Shown here in pieces: positions 12,968 to 24,909 of a DNA stretch of 64,000 nt. Numbering within the stretch: position 1 is the stretch's first letter; each line of letters opens with the position of its first letter. The notes beneath the pieces were generated by a model, which was not told where the DNA came from, ran no database searches, and worked only from the letters and a program-made list of their open reading frames with translations. The DNA comes from Turnera subulata. Its lineage: Eukaryota > Streptophyta > Magnoliopsida > Malpighiales > Passifloraceae. Position numbers and translations under genes: made by a program. The DNA is taken from positions 16,020 to 80,019 of the forward strand of contig JAKUCV010002385.1 in assembly GCA_028386065.3 (NCBI GenBank). Direction: 5' to 3'.

Positions 12968-13045
12968 TCTTGTATCCAGCAACTTTCCGGATTTGTAGTA
13001 GTAGAAAATATTGTCCAAATATTTGATTAGCATTTGCTCATTGGA

Positions 13046-15106
13046 ATGGAGAGCACTCCTTTGCGAGCTCAAATTGCAAACATGAGACGTACATTCTTTG
13101 ATGAGGTTTTTCCTTCTTCTTTGAGTATATTTGTACATCTAATTAAGCTTCTTTGTTTCATTATGTTTCTCTATCCTAAGGTAATCCAATGGGATTTAGG
13201 TTTTCTGGTAATGAGTTTTTAATTTGTAATAATTTTATACTCAATTTTTTTTTATACCAATTTCATATTCTAAATTTTGTTAATTGTACCAATTTTATAC
13301 CTGAGGCAGGGATGTCACATGTCGCCCCGTAAGTGGAGCCATGTGGAATTTTGATGTGGGTCCCACTTTTAAAAAATTTCTTCCCCGAAAATCAAAATTC
13401 CACGGGGTGATACTGTGGCATCCCAGTCCGAAAAACTGTTTATAGCTCATTGGCACTCTTGTATCAAAAGCACAAGAGGGGTGAGGTCTCGGGATTGAAT
13501 CTCACTCTCCTCGACTAGTATCAAAAAAAAAAAGTCGAAGTACATAATTGGTAAAAAAAAAGTTTAGAATATAAGATTAATAAAAATTTAAAAATCGGGA
13601 TACTATAAACTCTCAAATACCGTAATCCAATCCAGGTAATCTATGCTATCAAAATGTCAAATGTTAGTGTAGCTGTAGGAGGGAGAGAGAGAGAGAGCAT
13701 AGATGGATTCTTTGGGCATCATTTTAGAGACCATGCTGATGTATTTTGGTCCAAAGTAGTAAAATTTTGTTTTTATTTGGCGTATATGAATTATTCCAAA
13801 GATACTGAGCTTAGATTTGTCTATATGAGTAATTAAGGATTTTAGATTTGTTCCAAAACAATTGACGCTTTAAAATATACCGCCAAATAATCACATATAT
13901 TTTGTCTATGTTCATTAAGGGTAAAATACAGTTAAGTTAGTCAATTACTCTCGAGATCTAATATATTATTGTATATCCTTAATGTGTAAATTCTTTAAAG
14001 GCTAGTATTTCCGGAATGGATGGAGTAGTAAAGTAAGTTCAAAGGCTGGCTAGAGAAAAACCCCTTGTTGAAAGACATTAGTATCAATTGAAAATTTGTT
14101 TGACATTTTTTTTTTGTTGGAAATTTATGCCCATTTATTGTTCCGAAGAAGGAATCAACGGCCCAGAGGGCAATATTTTACTAACTAATAATAAAATATC
14201 TCATATTCTTGTCGCAGGGATACCTGGATGACTTTTTTGTCCAAATTGAAGACCTTGCAAGCAATGATAACCCCTACTTCGTGGAGGAAATATTTACTTT
14301 GTTTTTCAGGGACAACGAAACCCTGCTGCCTAACATTCAGCAGGAAATGTAAGTTAGAACAGATGTAATTTTTTCGGTCTGAATAAAATATGGAATTATA
14401 TAATCTTATTTTTAGATAATTTACAATGTTTTATGTGTGTAAATAGGGAGAAGTCTCCTGTTGATTTTGTTGGGCTTAATAGGATACTTCATCAGCTCAA
14501 GGGAACTAGCTCCAGGTATATATACTATACAAGATTTTTTTTTTCATTAGGTGTTCTATTTTCATGCTTTTTCACCTGCTATTTTGTCAACTACAGCATT
14601 GGTGCCACAAAGGTTAAAGCAAAAACCAATGAAACGGTGGCCCATTGCAAGGAAGAGAATCTGGAGAGGTAGTAGCTCTAGTCTACCTTTATAATTTCTC
14701 TTTAATCTATTTCTTCTCACATAGATACTTACTGTTTCCTTTCCTTTCTTCAAGAATCATGTATAGTACTATTACTTAAAAATCTCATCAAGTACATACA
14801 AATTAAACCCAAAAAGAAAAAACAAAAAATTGACAATTGTGCATAATTTTTTTTACAGTGCCAAAGCTTCATTCCAAGAGCTGAAGGGCGAGCTTGAGTG
14901 CCTTAAGGAAAAGCTTGGGCGCTATTTCCAGGTTGGTTTTCCTTCCTATCTCCAATTATTTGTATACAAGCGCAAAAGTTAGTGGCCACATTGCTCCAGA
15001 AATAAATAAAGATCGATACGATCAACGTCTGATTCTTGTCTTCATTTTGCTTTGCCAGATGCTGCGACAAGCTGGTCCTGATGACAAAGCGATGCCTCCT
15101 CAGTGA
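13046..15106 (+). CDS. histidine-containing phosphotransfer protein (AHP family)
   Basis: Six exons: 13046-13105, 14218-14348, 14447-14515, 14597-14668, 14859-14931 and 15059-15106, total 453 nt, 150 residues, the usual AHP length. The four-helix HPt domain is complete. The phospho-acceptor His79 sits in ILHQLKGTSSSIGA, matching the conserved HQxKGSS motif, so this is an authentic rather than a pseudo-HPt. Such proteins carry phosphate from cytokinin receptor histidine kinases at membranes to response regulators in the nucleus. The ATG at 13046 opens a 20-codon first exon matching the usual short AHP first exon. The C-terminal tail (LRQAGPDDKAMPPQ) is encoded by a separate small exon. Intron 1 (1.1 kb) carries a hairpin element and a SINE-like insertion. 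A polyadenylation signal follows at 15181. Confidence 0.9.
13306..13431. repeat. imperfect inverted-repeat hairpin in intron 1 of the HPt gene
   Basis: GTGGAATTTTGAT (13343-13355) faces ATCAAAATTCCAC (13391-13403) as a perfect 13 bp stem. Outward, GGGATGTCACATGTCGCCCC pairs imperfectly with GGGGTGATACTGTGGCATCCC. Together they give arms of 40-50 bp around a 35 bp loop. This looks like a small foldback MITE. No target duplication was identified. Confidence 0.55.
13443..13533 (+). mobile_element. candidate tRNA-related SINE in intron 1 of the HPt gene
   Basis: TAGCTCATTGG resembles a pol III A box and GGTCTCGGGATTGAATC (B-box-like GGATTGAATC, about 13490-13501) lies downstream at suitable spacing. 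The unit ends in TCGACTAGTATC plus an 11-base A-run (13511-13533). The 3' end is almost identical to that of the LINE at 29420-29443. The unit is only about 90 bp, so it may be a fragment; no target duplication was found. Confidence 0.5.
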
Positions 15107-15180
15107 AGCAAAAAACTGGTGGAGTACTAGACTTCTGCTCAAAATGCACCCTTTTCTGTTTCGTGGTATTGTAGTAATGT

Positions 15181-15186
15181 AATAAA
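15181..15186 (+). terminator. polyadenylation signal of the HPt gene
   Basis: AATAAA 75 bp after the stop codon, the best such match in the 3' flank. A TTG trinucleotide run follows at about 15205. Confidence 0.5.
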
Positions 15187-16429
15187 AGAAAAGCCAGCGT
15201 TGTGGTGTTGTTGTTGTTGTTGTTGGTGTTGTAGTTTTCTGTACTTGTGTTCCAGTCCTACCATCGTGTCGCTTATGTAAGCTATAGGACTCTCGAATTG
15301 TTGTTTTTAATATGTCCTGTTTTGTGGTGATAGTTCTTAATTCCCTATCGATCATGTCTAATAGGAAGACTGTCATTTGTGGTATCAGCATCCGTGGATT
15401 GTAATCTTGAAATTCCGGTGTGCTTTAATGTTACTTAGTATTTTGTATTACTGTGTATCTCATATTATACTGTCTCTACTCTCCTATTACCACCATTTCA
15501 TTCCAAAACAACTAGAATTTCTTTTTTTTTTTTTTGGTCGAAAAACAACTAGAATTCCAGTGAAGCATGACAACCGAGATACATATATATATATTAAGTA
15601 ACTTTCAAATACCAGGGCTTTATATTATAATTTATAAGTCACTCAAAAGTCCCCAAATTTTACTTTTAGGACTAAAAAAGTCCCCAATTTTGAATTTTAG
15701 TTTAGGTTATGTACACAAAGAAGGAAACCATCGTGAACTAACCGGACGCACTAAATTTGCAACATGAGTTTCCTAAAAACGAAGGCGGCGTGCTCGGAGG
15801 GAGGAAATTACTTGCATATGGATGGATTTCACTTCTTGTCTCAAACTAGAGATTGATATTAATGCATTGAAAATTGGGGCCAATATGGTTTTGCGATTAA
15901 TTTGTTTTTTTCAATCTGGTGTTATGTTAAGCATCTCATTTGTTTGATAAAAAGCCTGAACCAGCTTTGTACTTGCTTTACAATTTCACTTTTATGATAA
16001 TTAATTGCGAGTCTTGCTGGTTTTTTCTTCTCCTTTGATTGATTTTGGTGCTTATGTTCCGTTTACGTGCTCTAAATGCTTGACTTTGTGTAAAAGTTGG
16101 ATACTGTTTCTGCATCTTAATTTATATTTGGTCATACGATTTGTTAGAGTAGAATAAATATACCTTTCTGCAATGAGCAAGGGCATCTCTATCCATCCAT
16201 TCATCAATCTTATAAGTTAGTTTTGACTGGAAAATGATTCATTTCTAAGGTAGTTAGCATCGATATTTGATGTAGAGGTGAATAGAGTGATCCCTCTGCA
16301 TAACAACTTGATTATTGATCCAATTAGTTCTATCAGTCCCTTGCTAGCCCACCCAGCTAATATGCTACAAAGTAGTGGACTTTTTATCCATGCTCCCAAA
16401 TCATGCTTACATAGGGTCTATATGTATAT
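15187..16429. other. intergenic between two convergent genes
   Basis: No gene is seen. The region separates the 3' ends of the HPt gene (+) and the ABC transporter (-). It contains one clear micro-insertion (15505-15556). Confidence 0.6.
15505..15556. repeat. micro-insertion between perfect 15 bp direct repeats
   Basis: AAAACAACTAGAATT occurs at 15505-15519 and 15542-15556 without a mismatch. The 22 bases between are a T-run followed by GGTCGA, i.e. TCGACC plus oligo-A on the minus strand. Confidence 0.65.
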
Positions 16430-19400
16430 CTAATTCTGAAGGCTGGCTAGATTGAAGAAGGCACCTCGCTTGTTCTTCAGCTGAGCAAAAGTCCCTCGTT
16501 CCACCACATTCCCATCTGCAACAAAGGCAATGGAGTCCAGCTTCTTTATTGTGTTAAGCCGATGAGCCACCACAACTGTTGTCCTCCCCACCATGATTCG
16601 ATCTAGTGCCTCTTGAACTACTTGCTCCGATTGGACGTCTAGCGCACTCGTCGCCTCGTCTAGTAGTAGTATGGTCGGGTTGCGGATTATGGCTCTTGCA
16701 ATTGCTATCCTTTGCTTCTGTCCTCCTGATAGTTGAACTCCTCTCTCGCCACATTCTGTTTCATAGCCATCTTTAAGGGACCTATATCAAGGTAAATGGA
16801 ACCCAAAGTAAGCATTTTATTTTGTGTAAGATTTTGGCAATGTTCGAAGCAAACTGATTAGGCAGGGACAGGTGTTACTTACGATATAAATTCATGAGCA
16901 TTGGCAGCTCTGGCAGCTTCCACCACCTCATTCTCTGTTGCGTCGAGTTTCCCAAATACAATGTTGTCACGAATGCTGCCTGAGTATAGCACTGGTTCTT
17001 GGCTAACAAGTGCTGTATGCTTTCTATACCATTGAATATCTAGTTCCCTTATGTCCACTCCGTCCACCCTGACCGACCCTTTCTCAACATCGTAAAATCT
17101 TTGTATCAATCCTATCACAGTGGATTTTCCACATCCGCTTTTTCCTACTAGTCCAATGCTTGTGCCTGGCTTCACTTCCAAGCTAAATTGTCGAAGTATC
17201 AGGGTCTCCGGCCGACTTGGGTATGAAAAATCAACCTTCTTCAGCTCAATCCTTCCTGCTATTCCCTCTAGCTTGGCTGCATTACTATTGACGTTCCCAC
17301 CCTGCCGAAGTAGCACAATGATTGGATTAATCAGGGAAGATTCATGACAATGGTTTAGGCAAAAATAATAAGAACAGATTAAGGAGGTAACTCACATTGG
17401 CTGATCCTGGAATTAAAGATTGGCGGTCAAGAATCCGGAATACTGATGCAACTGCAGTTGAACCTTTGGCTAGATCAGAAGTCATGCTTCCTGCATCAGC
17501 AATAACTTTACCGGTGCTTACCAAAATGAAAAATGTTTTGAACACATCTCCAGCTGATATCTCTCCCTTTTCCACTAGAGTACCTCCGTACCAGAAGTCT
17601 AGAGCCCATGACATGAAAGTTAAGCACTGAGCAGAACCCATTCCTATTCCTGCTAACCAAGATTTCTTTCTTGCTTGCTTTCTCGGTTCCTCTTGAGCCT
17701 CATCAAATAATTGAAGCACCTTTCCCACACTTCCAAATGCAGTCACAATTCTGTGATTGTATACCGCCTCCACTGCAATTTGAGTACTCTGGTTCTGTGA
17801 CTTGACAAAATCGGCAGAGATACCAGACAGTAACACCTTCCGTGTATAGAAACATAGGATTAAGAGAGGTTGGACTGCAATCATAACAAGTGCGAGTTTC
17901 CAAGCCACAACTAGCCCCAAAATCATAGCTATACTAACAGCAGCAGTTGTTTGAACCAGTAAGGAAAGTCGGTCTGCAACCAGGGACTTGACCATGGCGG
18001 CCTGATTACTCAATCTTGAGCACAAAGCCCCACTTGAGTTTTCCTCTTCATCAAACCAAGCTGTTTCAAAAGTCAGTATGTTCTCTAGCATTCTCAAACG
18101 GATTCTCTTGGTTAGCCTTTCACCCATGCAAGCAAAATTGTAGTGTTGCACAAGATTCATAATGAAAGAAACCAAGGTAAGCGAGCAGAATATCAAAGAA
18201 CATGTACGTATTCGAGCGTTCACTTCCTCATGGTTTGGTGAGAAGAAAGCAGCAATCATGCCACCAATGGTCAAGGCATACACTGGCTGCACAGAAGCGA
18301 AGACTATTGCTGAGAGGCACCCAAGTAGACCTTGCTTCCATTCAGGTGCATTTAAAGAGAGAAGGCGAGAAAATGAATGTGGGGGATGACGCGCAGGTTT
18401 TGGGCCATCAGCAACAGGTAATGGAGAAGCAAAAGTAGCTGGACTTGATTTTGCACTTAGTCTCCCAGCACTGCTTCTTGTCACTGAAGAAACACGTATT
18501 TCTGGATTTTGTTCATGGTCATCGCAGCTAAATTGTCGCTGGAGCTTTGCAAGTTTTGCATAGTGTCCATTCGTCCTGTCAATGAGATCGTTGTGTGAAC
18601 CTATTTCAATGATGCGGCCATTATCAATGACTGCTATGAGGTCTGCATTTCGAACTGTAGAAAGCTTGTGGGCAACAACCTGTGGTGAATGTTTCAATGA
18701 TATTGTCAAGAGAATGGAGCTAAACTCTCTAATGTTGGTTGGAGTTTTGTGATCAGTTGTTTGAAATTAAGGAACCAGAATTTGGAGGGGTTAATTACCA
18801 GTGTTGTTCTTCCCAGGGACGCTTGATCTAGTGCATTCTGGACCTGTGTTTCTGACTCGGAGTCAAGAGCACTTGTTGCTTCATCAAGTAGAAGAATCAT
18901 AGGGTTCTTGATGATGGCTCTAGCAATGGCAATCCGCTGTTTCTGTCCACCTGATAAAAGCGCACCTCGTTCCCCAACCTGTTATAACATTTACAAGCAT
19001 GTTATTAAGACTTGTCACCATCTCTCCAAGAATATTAGCTACATTGAAGAGAGAAGTGACAAGCATGCAATTAGCAAGCAAAATTGATACCAGTTCTAAT
19101 ATAGATGATGGAATAATAGCCAAAAACAGCTTTGAACTGTCTTACCTTTGTTTCATACCCCTCGGGAAGCTGCCTGATGAAGTTGTGGGCATTTGCTGCG
19201 GAAGCTGCAGCCATGATCTCATCCATGGTGGCATCAAGCTTCCCAAACTTGATATTCTCCTTAATTGATGTCCTAAATAGTGCATGCTCTTGGCTAACAA
19301 GACCCATTTTTCCTCTCATCCATTTCAAGTTCAATGTTCTTACATCAACACCATCAATCTTCACAACTCCACCATCCACATCATAGAAACGCTGCAACAA

Positions 19401-22400
19401 AGCAATTGCAGTTGACTTCCCACTTCCACTTGCTCCCACAAGTGCAACTGTTTGGCCTGCTTCAACTTTGAGGTTGAAGTCTTTGAGAACTATGGAGTCC
19501 GGCCTGGAAGGATATGTGAAATTGACATGCTTGAATTCTATCTCGCCTTGAATATTATCCAATACAATTCCTTTTGTGTCTTCACCATCGATTTCTGGAA
19601 CCCTGTCAATCCTGTTAAATATTCTTGTAGCAGCAACAATAGCTTCTGTGAAGTACTTGAGATCAGGAAGTGCTATTCCCAGGGATCTGCAAATTAATGC
19701 ATCCGTAACCAACTTAGTTAATTTTGATATTTTCCCTGATTCTTGTGAAATGCAGAATAAATGATGATGCACAGGATTATTAAACACTTTGATTAGTCAT
19801 TTAATCCTTAATCAACCATGGGCGGTTGAAGTTGTTATCCTTGCAATAGTGTTATAAACCTCCTTGTCCACTCTGATAGCAAGGAAATTATCTAGTCAAT
19901 TGGAGGGGACAAAAAAAAGTGAGAAACATCTTAAAATGCTGCAAAAATTTAGGTATTACTTACCATGTTTTTCTCTGCTCTGAAAGATGCCATTCATTTA
20001 AAAACTAGAAGAAAAAGTCAAACATTCTCAAGAAAGGAAAATATATGATGGCCAATTAAGATGCTATTATCTGTTAACAGCTCATAAGCAGAATCCCATT
20101 CCAAGCGTTCTAAATTTGAACAATTCTTCTACAAGGCGTACGGAAATATATTTAAAGAAGTATATCATATTCTTGTTTTCTGTAAGAATAAGTTTTACAG
20201 AAAATTCTGAAAGCAAATTGAAATGGAGCGATCGACAGCTAATTGCTTACTGATGCCCCATAAGAAGAAGAATCTGTCTACCTTGAAAAGGTTAGTGATG
20301 GTGGAAAATTCTGGGGAGCATAATTAGGTAAAGAATGCACAAAAGTGAAGTGCTGATATGTCTACATACAGACAATTAGGATAGAATCAAATTATAGTCA
20401 TGAGGCCACATATATACTGCACTTGGAAACATGAATATTCCCATTAATGCTATTTCTTCTTTCTTTGACCGCCTGTGGTATACTATATATATCAATTGTT
20501 TCTTTTTTCACTAGCATATGCAACAGTGACCAGTTTCAAGCATATGGTATTGAGCCATTGACCGGGTATTCTAGCTCATTTTATCTCCTTTCCTGGAGGG
20601 CATTATGTTTATAGTTATACAAAGCACACAATCTAACCTTTTCTTAAAACAGATCCTATCCTCTCTCTCTCCAAAAAAAATATCTCTCTTGAGTTAAAAG
20701 TTAAGAAAATTGAAAAGCAAAAAACAACTCTTTTTTTTTTTGGTGATAAAAAAAAACAACTCTTTTTACGCACAGTAACAGGAGTTGAATTGAAGATCTC
20801 CTCAATTAGCGCTAATAGTGTGTTGGCAATTGAGGCACTTTGCTTTACCAAGAAAGGAAAAAGACGCCAGACATTTATCTGACATACTTCCAAAATTATA
20901 GTACATCTTCAATATGAGATGAGGAAGCCATTTTCGAAGTTGAGACATTGATTTGTGACGCAGAATTAATCACCAGGAGTACGTAGTGAGAGGGTTTCTG
21001 GATATATACAAACCAGTGTGTTGTATGTTATGTCACTTTAGATTGGAAAAAACAATTTACAGAAAGCTTTTTGCTTTTGGTGGGATAATTGAGAGTTCTA
21101 TTGACTGCAATTGACTTGCTTTAAGAAAATGTGAGATTCATATATAGGATTCCAAGTATAGGCAATTTTCAGGGAATCTCCACAATGTAAACGTTTTCAT
21201 GTTTGATTAGAGGGCGTCCTATATACTAATCATGACTCCTACCAACCAAAGATGGCAGAAAAGTTAACTTTAGGACAGATGGAAGCTGAGCATGAAAGAA
21301 AGCTTTGTCATCAACCCCCCACCCCGATTGATTAGTCTTCTAAAACACAAAGTTAAACAAATGACAGGTGTAAGAAGTAATCCATCATCAAGAAATTCGT
21401 TTAACAATACAACTCATACCCCCTTGTCTAATTGCCAACCACCCTTTTCATGCTGGGACTCATTAAGTTTTTAATGTTCCTCCTGGCAGATATTCCAAAT
21501 ATTAAAGTATGCAGATCATTTCACTCAAAATAAATGTAAGATGGGAAAAAATGTAAGGCAGCCAAGATCAAAGGCAGATTTAAGCATCACTTTCAAACAA
21601 TATAGTAGATGAAGCAAGATATGATGCCAGAGCCACTTACAAGCCACTCAATATGAAGGAAATGCCAGCAGCATAGATCCTCCCTCCACTTTCTCCTTTG
21701 TACATGACCAAACGGCTTCCATACCAAGCAAGGAAAGCCCAAATGGCAAAAGAAAGTCCTGTGCTCCCCACTGCGAGTCCTTTGGCTATCCCTTGCTTGA
21801 TACCCAGTTTGGTAGTCCTATCCAAAACCGCTGAGTAACTGTCAATGATTCTCTTTTCAGCTGTGAATGAATAAACAGTCTTGATAGAGCTTAAAGCCTG
21901 CTCAATAATGGTGTTTGCCTTGCCATACTCCTTGTGGGATTTCTTGGACAAATAGAGAAGGTATTTTCCATAAACCATTCCAGGGATAATCAGGAGAAGT
22001 AGAGTAGGGAAGGCTACTAGAGACAGCCTCCATGAAAAGTAAGTGGAGAATGCAAGTCCTGAGATGAATACAGACGCATGCATCAAAAATATGGGCACCT
22101 GGAAATCCAAATAAGTAGATGTTAATCAATGAATCAAATGAAATGTACAAATTAAAGATATATAAATGTATATTTCATGTGAAGACAACAACTTTTACCT
22201 TTTCACTGAGTACTTCCTGTATGAGAGAAGTATCTTTGGAGATGCTGTTTATAATCTCTGAAGTGGTTGCTTCTTGTGAATCGAAAAACCCAACTTCCTG
22301 TCGAAGAACAGCTTCCAAATACTTGTAGCGGATCTTCATGACCTGTCTCTCGCTGGTTTTGCTCCAACAATAACCTTCTGTAGGAGCAAAAAGTAACCTT

Positions 22401-23211
22401 CATTTTAGTCTTATATATATACAAGCATTTTTTTTATGATTTTCAATAGCTGTGAGAAGCACAGAAAGTTCGCATAGACAGAATCTGCTCTGCAATTTCT
22501 CTTGGATGATACTCAAATCAGTCACATTAGAGGACATACTAGGGTTCGATGAATTGCCATCATTGCTTTGTTTCCTTTACGCTTTCTTTAAAAAGTTCTG
22601 TTTTTTGTTTTGGGTCCATTTCGAGGTTATTGTCTCCTTTTTCATGTCGAAAATAGATAGTACTCCCCTTATTGCACTGCTCTTTTAAGCTCTTGTATGT
22701 TAGGATTCGGTTGAAGATATGCTCTTGGATGTCTAAACGTAAACGACCATAGTCAATAAAGCAAATGTGAAAGTGAGCTTTTGAAATTACCCATGAAAGC
22801 CACCACCATGACTGCTAATCCCAAGTAGACAAAGGATAAACTGCACTGTTATAAGGAAAGCAAACAAAAACACAGAAGAACATTTATGTGTTAGCTAGTC
22901 AAACTTGAGAACACAAAAGACCGTTAAGTGAAACACATACACTGAGAAGGAGAGAAAGAGAGTTGACTGCTAACCTTTTGAACCTCAGCCATGAAATTGC
23001 CATGGTTTTGTTGGGTATTACCATAGCCCAAGCTATTCATTAAGCTGCTGGCAAAGACCAGTAAGCAGTTTGTTGACATCCCATCTCCAATTGCTCCAAT
23101 AGTACCCAGAAACATAAGCAATATATCAACCCAATCTGCATATCTGAAGATTATGGCTATGGAGTTTCTTTCTTTTCTCAACATCTCCTCATTCTTCTTT
23201 GGAGAACTCAT
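16430..23211 (-). CDS. ABCB8: full-length ABC transporter B family member 8 (MDR/P-glycoprotein type)
   Basis: Nine exons on the minus strand: 23211-22975, 22845-22791, 22377-22199, 22098-21641, 19686-19146, 18978-18799, 18679-17396, 17301-16883 and 16781-16430. They join in frame to 3705 nt, 1234 residues, the normal length for TMD-NBD-TMD-NBD exporters. Walker A motifs are GASGSGKST (394-402) and GKSGCGKST (1031-1039). LSGGQ signatures are at 498-502 and 1135-1139. Both Walker B motifs read [12 protein letters not shown]. The N-terminus (MSSPKK, then [19 protein letters not shown]) is typical of plant ABCB8. It should be an ATP-driven plasma-membrane exporter; the substrate is unknown. No stop or frameshift was found. 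Intron 4 is long (19687-21640) and non-coding apart from a micro-insertion. The first ATG starts a well-conserved N-terminus. Confidence 0.93.
20719..20762. repeat. micro-insertion between perfect 12-17 bp direct repeats (ABCB8 intron 4)
   Basis: AAAAAACAACTC occurs at 20719-20730 and 20751-20762, and both copies continue into five T. The 20 bases between are a T-run plus GGTGATAAA, which on the minus strand reads TTTATCACC followed by oligo-A. Confidence 0.6.
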
Positions 23212-23682
23212 TCTATCTTTGCTTACTTGCTATATATTATTTTGTGCAAAGAAAGCACTGCAAGATTGCCTTTTAAAGTGTGCTGGCTAGCACAGTAGCG
23301 AGCACACTTACTTACTGGGGGAGAAAAAAGGGAGAAGGTTTTGTGCACTCAAGTCTTCTTGACTTGCAGAAAGAAATGGTAAGCGTAGCTATATATATAT
23401 ATATAACTAGCTAGAGGAAGTAGCTGGTGCATTTCCCATGAAACAATTTAAATTTGTCGTGAAGGTTATGTGGGGTAGCTAAAGACATTTTTTTAGTGTG
23501 TAGTGGTGGTTGCTTTCAATGCCATCACCCAAGAATACCTCCATAAGCAGGTGGTTTCAAACAAAGATGACTATGACCACTGTCCCATCAACCATTCCAG
23601 CTTTGGTTTCTTCATATATATCTTTATTTTGTTTCCTTTTGATTCATATTTAACTAGTAACTGTAAGTCGATCTTGAATTGA

Positions 23683-23734
23683 AAACATGGCCCCTATTTC
23701 TTTTTTTTTTGGGTAAGTAAACATGCCCCTTTTT
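23683..23734. repeat. micro-insertion between imperfect 16-17 bp direct repeats
   Basis: AAACATGGCCCCTATTT (23683-23699) recurs as AAACATGCCCCTTTTT (23719-23734), one indel and one change. The insert is CTTTTTTTTTTGGGTAAGT, 19 bases. Confidence 0.5.
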
Positions 23735-23779
23735 AACAGGTATGATCCTCCTCCTTTAACCAAAAAAAACAGGTTTGAT
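23735..23779. repeat. micro-insertion between 12 bp direct repeats, adjoining the previous one
   Basis: AACAGGTATGAT (23735-23746) recurs with one change at 23768-23779. The 21-base insert starts CCTCCTCCTTTAACC and ends in an A-run, plus-strand polarity. Confidence 0.45.
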
Positions 23780-24062
23780 TATGATCTCGATCGTTTTGAT
23801 GGGCCTGACGTGATAAGTAAATTAAGTTCTGGTGAGTGAAGAGCCTAGGAAGAAATTAAAAGTGAAGTAAAGACCCCACAGAAAGATCAATGTACCAAAT
23901 AGACAATAATAGAATGCTTTCTGCGGGCTTTTTTGACTGTGTCATATAGAAGGAACCTCGTCAGAAGAGAGACGGGGAGGGGGAGGTTTGTTACTCATAT
24001 AGCCTAAATCTTCAGGGCTTTTTAGAATATACTTTCGTTCTTGATAAGCAAAACATTTTCTC

Positions 24063-24895
24063 TTTTTTTTTTCCGAAACATATATTTCATTAATTATAAA
24101 ATAAAATACACTTGGATAGATGCTAGAATCATCAACTCTAGGATTCCAAAAAAATTACAAGTGCACAAGTAAAAAGAATACAACAAAATAAACATATAAC
24201 AGAAATTAAGCAATCGAACAACACAAAGCAACAACTGATACCAATCTTCCGAGGAGTAAATCTGCAAGGACTTCGTAGATATGAGTGTGGCCCGAAAAGC
24301 CACGGGTTGTCGGGGGAGTAAGAAAGCGTTCTTCACAAAGAAGGGTCCTGTAGATGACAGGATACACAATCTATCCAACTTTTGGTAAGAAAAGTCGTTC
24401 CCATGTGCCGAACCCAACGGCACTCTTGAGTTAAAACTCACGGTTCTTACAACCAAAGAAGACAAATACAACGGGATGAAAGAAACAAGAGAGCTTCCAC
24501 CCGTGTACTAAAACTTCACCATAATGCTTCGTCTCGCCTCCCATTCGAAGTAAAACACCAACAGGAGAACACGATTCTCCCATCCGTGACTTGCTTACCG
24601 GGAAGCTTGACTTTGCCCATGAGAAGAACAAAAATCTCTCACAAGGAGAAACACTTTCACAAAGAGAGTAACTTTTATTCCCATATAAGGGTATTAGATC
24701 TATAACCATACTAAAAGAGAAGAGATATGAACTAAAGACGTTGGGGGGTTTACCATGGATGGTGAAGAAACCATCCATGGCAACCCCCATCTTGATTTTT
24801 TAGGAAGAAAGACTAGAGAGAAGGAGGAGCCTCTCTTTCTCAAATTTGAAATTTGAAAACTTCTTTCTAGCTCATCTTTCCTCAATTCTCCTTTA
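24063..24895 (-). mobile_element. non-coding LINE-derived retroposon with 14 bp target duplication
   Basis: A T-run at 24063-24072 is the minus-strand poly-A tail. CAAAACATTTTCTC flanks the unit exactly at 24049-24062 and 24896-24909, a 14 bp target duplication of the type made by target-primed reverse transcription. The 833 bp unit has no recognisable endonuclease or reverse transcriptase. Its 5' third contains a strong hairpin (24741-24788). The 3' end reads TATGTTTCGG then oligo-A on the minus strand. It is most likely an internally deleted LINE or another non-autonomous retroposon; its autonomous partner is not in this window. Confidence 0.8.
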
Positions 24896-24909
24896 CAAAA
24901 CATTTTCTC

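Larger units (their letters stand above)
23212..24048 (-). promoter_or_regulatory. upstream region of ABCB8
   Basis: A TATATA-rich run lies at about 23388-23404 and a weaker AT-rich TATA-like site near 23230-23240; either could direct minus-strand transcription. No gene lies in this stretch. Two adjacent micro-insertions occur at 23683-23779. Confidence 0.4.

Noticed and set aside
19071..19145. Reading of ABCB8 exon 5 on past 19146
   Set aside because: This runs into the intron: GTAAG at 19145 is a donor site and the Walker B segment follows in exon 6.
24094..24790. Minus-strand frames of 119-125 codons
   Set aside because: They overlap each other in the non-coding LINE-derived retroposon, have no domain and cross the hairpin.
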